Shown piece by piece: positions 60,031-64,000 of a DNA stretch of 64,000 bases; the stretch's first letter is position 1; each line of letters starts with the position of its first letter. The DNA is from Paenibacillus sp. FSL K6-1096. GTDB lineage: Bacteria > Bacillota > Bacilli > Paenibacillales > Paenibacillaceae. The notes below the pieces were generated by a model. That model did not search any database, was not told the origin of the DNA, and saw only the letters and a list, made by a program, of their open reading frames with translations. The stretch spans positions 1,674,001-1,738,000 of the forward strand of contig NZ_CP150274.1 in assembly GCF_037977055.1 (NCBI RefSeq). Reading direction: 5' to 3'. A program made the position numbers and the translations under genes.

Positions 60031-60074
60031 AAATAAAAATGACTGTGCCGGAATTGGCAGCAGTCATTTTATTT
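60031..60074 (-). terminator. Rho-independent terminator of the GH2 gene
   Basis: On the minus strand AAATAAAATGACTG pairs with CAGTCATTTTTATTT across a 15-nt loop. It lies about 22 bp past the GH2 stop codon. Confidence 0.75.
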
Positions 60075-60095
60075 GAACCAATTGTGGTATTCCCT

Positions 60096-62489
60096 TTAGG
60101 GCTGAATATAGGTGCTTATTTCAAGCTCTGCCCGCGGTAGTCCTGGAGCAACCGCAGTAACCTTAATCGTTCCGGAGACGGCTCCGGCCCGGATATAGGC
60201 CAGCAGCTTGCCGTGATGGGTATTGCGGGTATGGGAGCGGTAAGGCTCCAGATCCTGCACATTTCCATTCTCCAATCCCAATAGTTCACCCGCTCCTTCT
60301 ACGGTCACCGTGACAGGAACCTCCGCGCCATATACGCTGGTGCCCGCCGAATCTACAATTTCGAGCTCCACATGGACGATATCACGCAGGTTTGCCCACA
60401 GCTGCAGAGTATCCGCTGTCAGCTTTAACTGCTCCGCCGCTGCTGCCGTGTGCAGCTCCCGCTTGACCGTTCGGCCCCGTTCGTCTGTCCCCGTTAAAAG
60501 CAGCGTTCCCGGTTCAAAGGTCACTTCCCAGCTCAGCAGCAGCTCCCCGCTCTCATCAGGACGTCCTCCCCCGAGCAGCTTGCCGTTAAGATACAGCTCC
60601 GCAGCCGCTAAATTGGTATACCCGTCTACGATCAACCGCTCGCCCGGCTCCCAGTTCCAGCTTGGCCCGCCGCCTGACCGGCCACCGGTATCTGATATGC
60701 CTGGTTCATTTGCCCTGCGGACGGCGAGATAAGCCATCGGCGTATCACTCCACAGACTCTGGCGGTAGTAATAGCTTGGTTTCGGGAAGCCGGCAAGGTC
60801 CATGAACCCTGCCTGCGAGGCCCGTATCGGCCAGCCATGCGCTTCTCCCAGATAGTCGATTCCAGTCCATATAAACTGTGCGCAGATATCGGGGTTATCG
60901 CGGACCGCCAGCCACTCCGGCAATCCCGGCGAATTCTCGCTGCCGTAGAGCACACGATCCGGGTAAGCGCTCCGATCCTTCTCGTATAAAGACTCCCTGT
61001 AATTATAGCCGACCACATCGAGCACATCGGAATAACCGATCAGATTGGCTAGTTCAGGATAAGCCAGCGCTGCCGTTACTGGCCGTGTCTTGTCACAGGC
61101 CTTCACAGCCTGCACCAGTCTACCGGCTATGACAGTAAGACGTTCAGCATTTGGCTTGTTCGGATCGTATACACGTTCTTCAGCAGGCTTGTTGGCATCA
61201 TTGTTGCCGGTCATCGTCTGGAAGGAGGGGTGACAGTAAGGATCGTTAGGATAGTCTACCTCATTGCCAATACTCCACATAATAATAGAAGGATGATTCC
61301 GGTCGCGCTGCACCATCTCCTGAATATCCGTTATGCCCCAGTCCGGGAAATCCTCATAATAGCCGAAGTGCTTTGGAGGATAAACATTGTGTCCGGTGGA
61401 CCACTTGTTTTTGACACCTTCCCATTCATCAAAGGCTTCGTCCATCACCATAAATCCCATTTGATCGCATAAATCCAGGAGAACCGGAGCCGGCGGGTTA
61501 TGGCTCATGCGGATGGCATTGCAGCCCATCTCCTTAAGGTAGCGCAGCCGCCGGACCCAGACATCGCCGGGAACGGCAGCGCCGAGGCAACCGGCGTCAT
61601 GATGTACACAGACTCCCTTGATCTTAAGAGCCTCTCCATTCAGCTTGAACCCTGCTGCCGGATCGAAATGAATGCTCCGGAGGCCGACGGGAGTGCGGAC
61701 CTCATCCACCGTTGCCCCCTTCCAGATAATCTCTGTAAGCAGCGTATACATGTTGGGGGCTTCCGGCGACCAGAGCTTCGGTTCCTTCACTTGAATGACC
61801 TGTTGACTGAGTTCCGTACCGCCCGCCGCCGGCAGCAGTTCCACCGAGGTTCCCGCATTGATGCCATCATCATCTATAAGGGTGTGACGTACGCTGATCT
61901 CTGCCGGTTCCCCTGTTTCGTTCAGAATCCTGGTCTCTACCTGCAGCTCCGCCCCTTCCCGGCCAATTTCAGCTGTCGAGGCAAAAACACCGTACTCTGC
62001 AACATGAATGTCATGCGTTAATGTCAGATAGACATCACGGTAGATCCCTGAACCGGTGTACCAGCGGGAATCTGCTGTCTCCGCGTGGTTCACTTTTACC
62101 GCAATGATATTCTCGGCTCCGCCATACGCCAGCAGGTCCGTGATTTCATAAGTGAACGTGCTATAGCCATAAGGACGTTTGCCCAAATAATAGCTGTTTA
62201 CCCAGACCTGCGAATGATTGTATACGCCCTCAAAGGTAAGGTACGCACGTTTACCCTCCAGATGGTCCGGCAACACAACATGCTTGCGGTACCAGCCGGT
62301 TCCGCCGGGCAGATATCCGCTGCCGCTGGAATAATCTTTGGAAAAATCAGCCTCGACGGCCCAGTCATGCGGAAGTGTGACTTCCCGCCAAGCTTTGTCG
62401 TCATATCCCTTATACCATGCTTCGGATACATCGCCCCGATTAAAGCACCACACCGCATTAAGCCATATCTTGCTTCTGGACTCGTTCAT
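60096..62489 (-). CDS. GH2-family glycoside hydrolase, beta-galactosidase-like
   Basis: 797 residues, no signal peptide. Sugar-binding domain (1-165, VTLPHDWAVEADFSKDYSSG), Ig-like domain (about 165-285), TIM barrel (about 285-570) with acid/base Glu410 in WSIGNEVDYP and nucleophile Glu518 in YGSENSPGLP, then DUF4982-like and further Ig-like domains. GNEVDYPNDPYCHP is typical of a GH2 branch seen on plant oligosaccharides. AAAGGAG lies upstream of the ATG. It removes beta-galactose, or possibly another beta-linked sugar. It follows the binding-protein gene by 43 bp, so it acts on what that system imports. Confidence 0.9.
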   Translation of the reverse strand: MNESRSKIWLNAVWCFNRGDVSEAWYKGYDDKAWREVTLPHDWAVEADFSKDYSSGSGYLPGGTGWYRKHVVLPDHLEGKRAYLTFEGVYNHSQVWVNSYYLGKRPYGYSTFTYEITDLLAYGGAENIIAVKVNHAETADSRWYTGSGIYRDVYLTLTHDIHVAEYGVFASTAEIGREGAELQVETRILNETGEPAEISVRHTLIDDDGINAGTSVELLPAAGGTELSQQVIQVKEPKLWSPEAPNMYTLLTEIIWKGATVDEVRTPVGLRSIHFDPAAGFKLNGEALKIKGVCVHHDAGCLGAAVPGDVWVRRLRYLKEMGCNAIRMSHNPPAPVLLDLCDQMGFMVMDEAFDEWEGVKNKWSTGHNVYPPKHFGYYEDFPDWGITDIQEMVQRDRNHPSIIMWSIGNEVDYPNDPYCHPSFQTMTGNNDANKPAEERVYDPNKPNAERLTVIAGRLVQAVKACDKTRPVTAALAYPELANLIGYSDVLDVVGYNYRESLYEKDRSAYPDRVLYGSENSPGLPEWLAVRDNPDICAQFIWTGIDYLGEAHGWPIRASQAGFMDLAGFPKPSYYYRQSLWSDTPMAYLAVRRANEPGISDTGGRSGGGPSWNWEPGERLIVDGYTNLAAAELYLNGKLLGGGRPDESGELLLSWEVTFEPGTLLLTGTDERGRTVKRELHTAAAAEQLKLTADTLQLWANLRDIVHVELEIVDSAGTSVYGAEVPVTVTVEGAGELLGLENGNVQDLEPYRSHTRNTHHGKLLAYIRAGAVSGTIKVTAVAPGLPRAELEISTYIQP

Positions 62490-62532
62490 GCGCTTCTCCT
62501 TTATCCGGAATTAAGAATTGGTTATGAGCTGT

Positions 62533-64000
62533 TTATTGCGCTGCTTCCATTTTTTGCTTGAACGCATCCAGCTGCTTCTGCAATTCAGCCTTGACCTTAT
62601 CATATCCGGCAGTCTTGATTTTCGCTCTGAACTCCTCCACTGCTTTGGCCGGATCACTTACCTTCCCGAAGTTGATCGCCGGCCCAAGCTCCCCGGCCAC
62701 CTGCGAGATCGCAGTCAGTTCACTCTCTACAGGAGATTTGTCAAAGACAAACTGGCCGTAAGGATACGGAATTTTGATTTTGTCGTATTCGTCATAGAGT
62801 GTGCCGATTTCACTCCACACCGTTTCGCTCGGGATTTCGAATTTATCCACCCGGCCGCCCCAGAAATCTGCATAGAAGCTGTCGGAAGCTTCGTTGTAGT
62901 TGGCGGGCAGCGTTCTTTTTCCATCCTTGATCTCATATTGCACGCCTTCGATACCATAGTTGATCAGATGATAGATTTCCTCATTGTTGCGGATCAAATC
63001 ATACGCCATCAGCGCCCGCTCCGGATTCTTGCTGTGAGCGCCCAGGGAGGTACCGCCGTGTGTAATCGACAGCTCCATCAGATTCTTCCCGCCAGTCCGG
63101 TTGAACGGGAACATCTGCAGCTCAGAGCCTGGCTGGGCTTTGTCCATCTCTACACGCAGCGTGGAGAAGGTCTGTGTGTGATGCTGGTCCAGACCGGATA
63201 ATCCGGCTTTGAGGGCTATACGGTTGTCATTTTTGTTATTGAGCGCATCCTCGCGCCAGAATCCTTTATCGGCCCATTCTTTCATCAGCTTGGCATAATT
63301 CAGGAAGAGATCGCTGAAGATCGGCTCAGCCACGGTATATTTCTTATCGTTCGATACCGCTGTAAATACTGGCATGTAGCCTGTAGAGATCGGGAGGTCC
63401 AGGTTATCCGTATAGGACTGAATATAGCCGCCCCATGTCACCGCACCCGAGGCCATATCCCATGGAATGACGTCCGGCTTGTTGTCTTTGATATATTGCA
63501 GATATTGGCCGATCTCCTCCCAATTCTTGATCGGTTCGTTCAGCCCGGCTTCCTTCGCCCAGTCGCCGCGGTAGAAGAAGCCATGATTGACCCATTGCGT
63601 GTAATCGTTCTCAGGAATCAGCACAATTTTGCCGTTGTAACGGCTCTCGTTCCAATCCTTCTCCGGAATGGATTTCCAGGTTTCCGGTGCATACTTGGGA
63701 AGCAGCTCATCCAGATTCATGAAGGCCCCGCGCTGCGCGTTGGCCCATGTATCGAGCCAATCCGTTCCGATGGTGATCAGATCAACCGCCTCCCCGGAGG
63801 CCAGCAGCAGGTTGTATTTGGTCTGCCAATCGGCCCATTCGACCCATTTCCATTCCAGCTCGGCATTGATTTTTTCCTTCATAATTTCATTGACCTTGGC
63901 CAGCACCTTTTCGAATTGCCCATTCTTCGGCTTATCGCCCAGCACCACATAACTGATTTTTACAAACTTAGAGGTATCCGGCGCCAAGCTGTCTTTGTTT
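62533..64000 (-). CDS. Solute-binding protein, LplA type, 5' end cut by the window
   Basis: About 489 codons are visible, open at the window end (KDSLAPDTSKFVKISYVVLG), so the signal peptide and lipobox lie outside. The domain resembles the LplA-like binding proteins elsewhere here (IKNWEEIGQYLQYIKDNKPD, AKTAGYDKVKAELQKQLDAF at the C-terminus). It likely feeds a CUT1 importer encoded beyond the window and is co-transcribed with the GH2 gene 43 bp downstream. Confidence 0.85.
   Translation of the reverse strand, partial: NKDSLAPDTSKFVKISYVVLGDKPKNGQFEKVLAKVNEIMKEKINAELEWKWVEWADWQTKYNLLLASGEAVDLITIGTDWLDTWANAQRGAFMNLDELLPKYAPETWKSIPEKDWNESRYNGKIVLIPENDYTQWVNHGFFYRGDWAKEAGLNEPIKNWEEIGQYLQYIKDNKPDVIPWDMASGAVTWGGYIQSYTDNLDLPISTGYMPVFTAVSNDKKYTVAEPIFSDLFLNYAKLMKEWADKGFWREDALNNKNDNRIALKAGLSGLDQHHTQTFSTLRVEMDKAQPGSELQMFPFNRTGGKNLMELSITHGGTSLGAHSKNPERALMAYDLIRNNEEIYHLINYGIEGVQYEIKDGKRTLPANYNEASDSFYADFWGGRVDKFEIPSETVWSEIGTLYDEYDKIKIPYPYGQFVFDKSPVESELTAISQVAGELGPAINFGKVSDPAKAVEEFRAKIKTAGYDKVKAELQKQLDAFKQKMEAAQ

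Overview
The window looks like a chromosomal segment of a Paenibacillus-type, plant-polysaccharide-degrading Firmicute. This is inferred from several things: strong AGGAGG-type ribosome sites with some GTG/TTG starts, moderately high GC, many LplA/LplB/YtcP-type sugar ABC transporters without their own ATPase gene, YesM/YesN two-component pairs, and a giant S-layer-anchored GH10 xylanase. Almost every gene is on the minus strand. The only plus-strand genes are a FGGY kinase with a small lipoprotein (3790-5696) and an AraC regulator (56063-56857). No rRNA, tRNA, insertion sequence, phage gene or CRISPR array was seen.

Layout by coordinate. 1-3136: a CoA-transferase / OFA-type transporter / nitronate monooxygenase-like run, with two Rex-like boxes upstream. 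3790-5696: sugar kinase and lipoprotein. 5837-16927: one regulon made of PfkB kinase, GH13_18 sucrose(-phosphate) phosphorylase, esterase, YesM/YesN pair, then ABC binding protein, two permeases and a Nif3-like protein; two promoters share a 50-nt architecture. 17056-19019: LacI regulator and HSL-type esterase. 19374-23597: a second LacI regulator and a MalEFG-like transporter whose promoter carries two LacI-type operators. 23994-31036: transporter plus a second YesM/YesN pair. 31598-35935: modular xylanase with cre-like sites. 36672-46928: GH95 fucosidase, an uncharacterised CAZyme-like protein, a third LplB/YtcP-type transporter and a membrane AraC sensor-regulator. 46947-50368: MFS sugar transporter, ROK kinase and ROK repressor. 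50567-51814: TetR and GNAT. 52217-52735: orphan HicB with a decayed hicA. 52855-56857: GH51 and GH5 enzymes with a divergent AraC activator. 56880-59119: Fur-boxed siderophore-binding lipoprotein and an AraC/binding-protein fusion regulator. 59221-59595: VOC protein. 60096-64000: GH2 enzyme and a truncated binding protein.

The genes fit a forage-and-import lifestyle. A wall-anchored xylanase cuts polymer outside the cell, solute-binding lipoproteins and permeases import oligosaccharides, and signal-less enzymes (GH51, GH5, GH2, GH95, GH13_18) with sugar kinases process them inside. Local regulators sit beside each module, with CcpA-like, Fur-like and Rex-like sites layered on top.

The most unusual structure lies between genes. 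Three sequence-unrelated families of short intergenic repeats all recur with a period of 50-52 bp. Family A (three clusters, 17 copies) is purely tandem. Families B (two copies) and C (one copy) have the same composite plan: two direct copies about 51 bp apart, a 60-62 bp step, then two inverted copies 51 bp apart. These may be an undescribed class of structured intergenic element.
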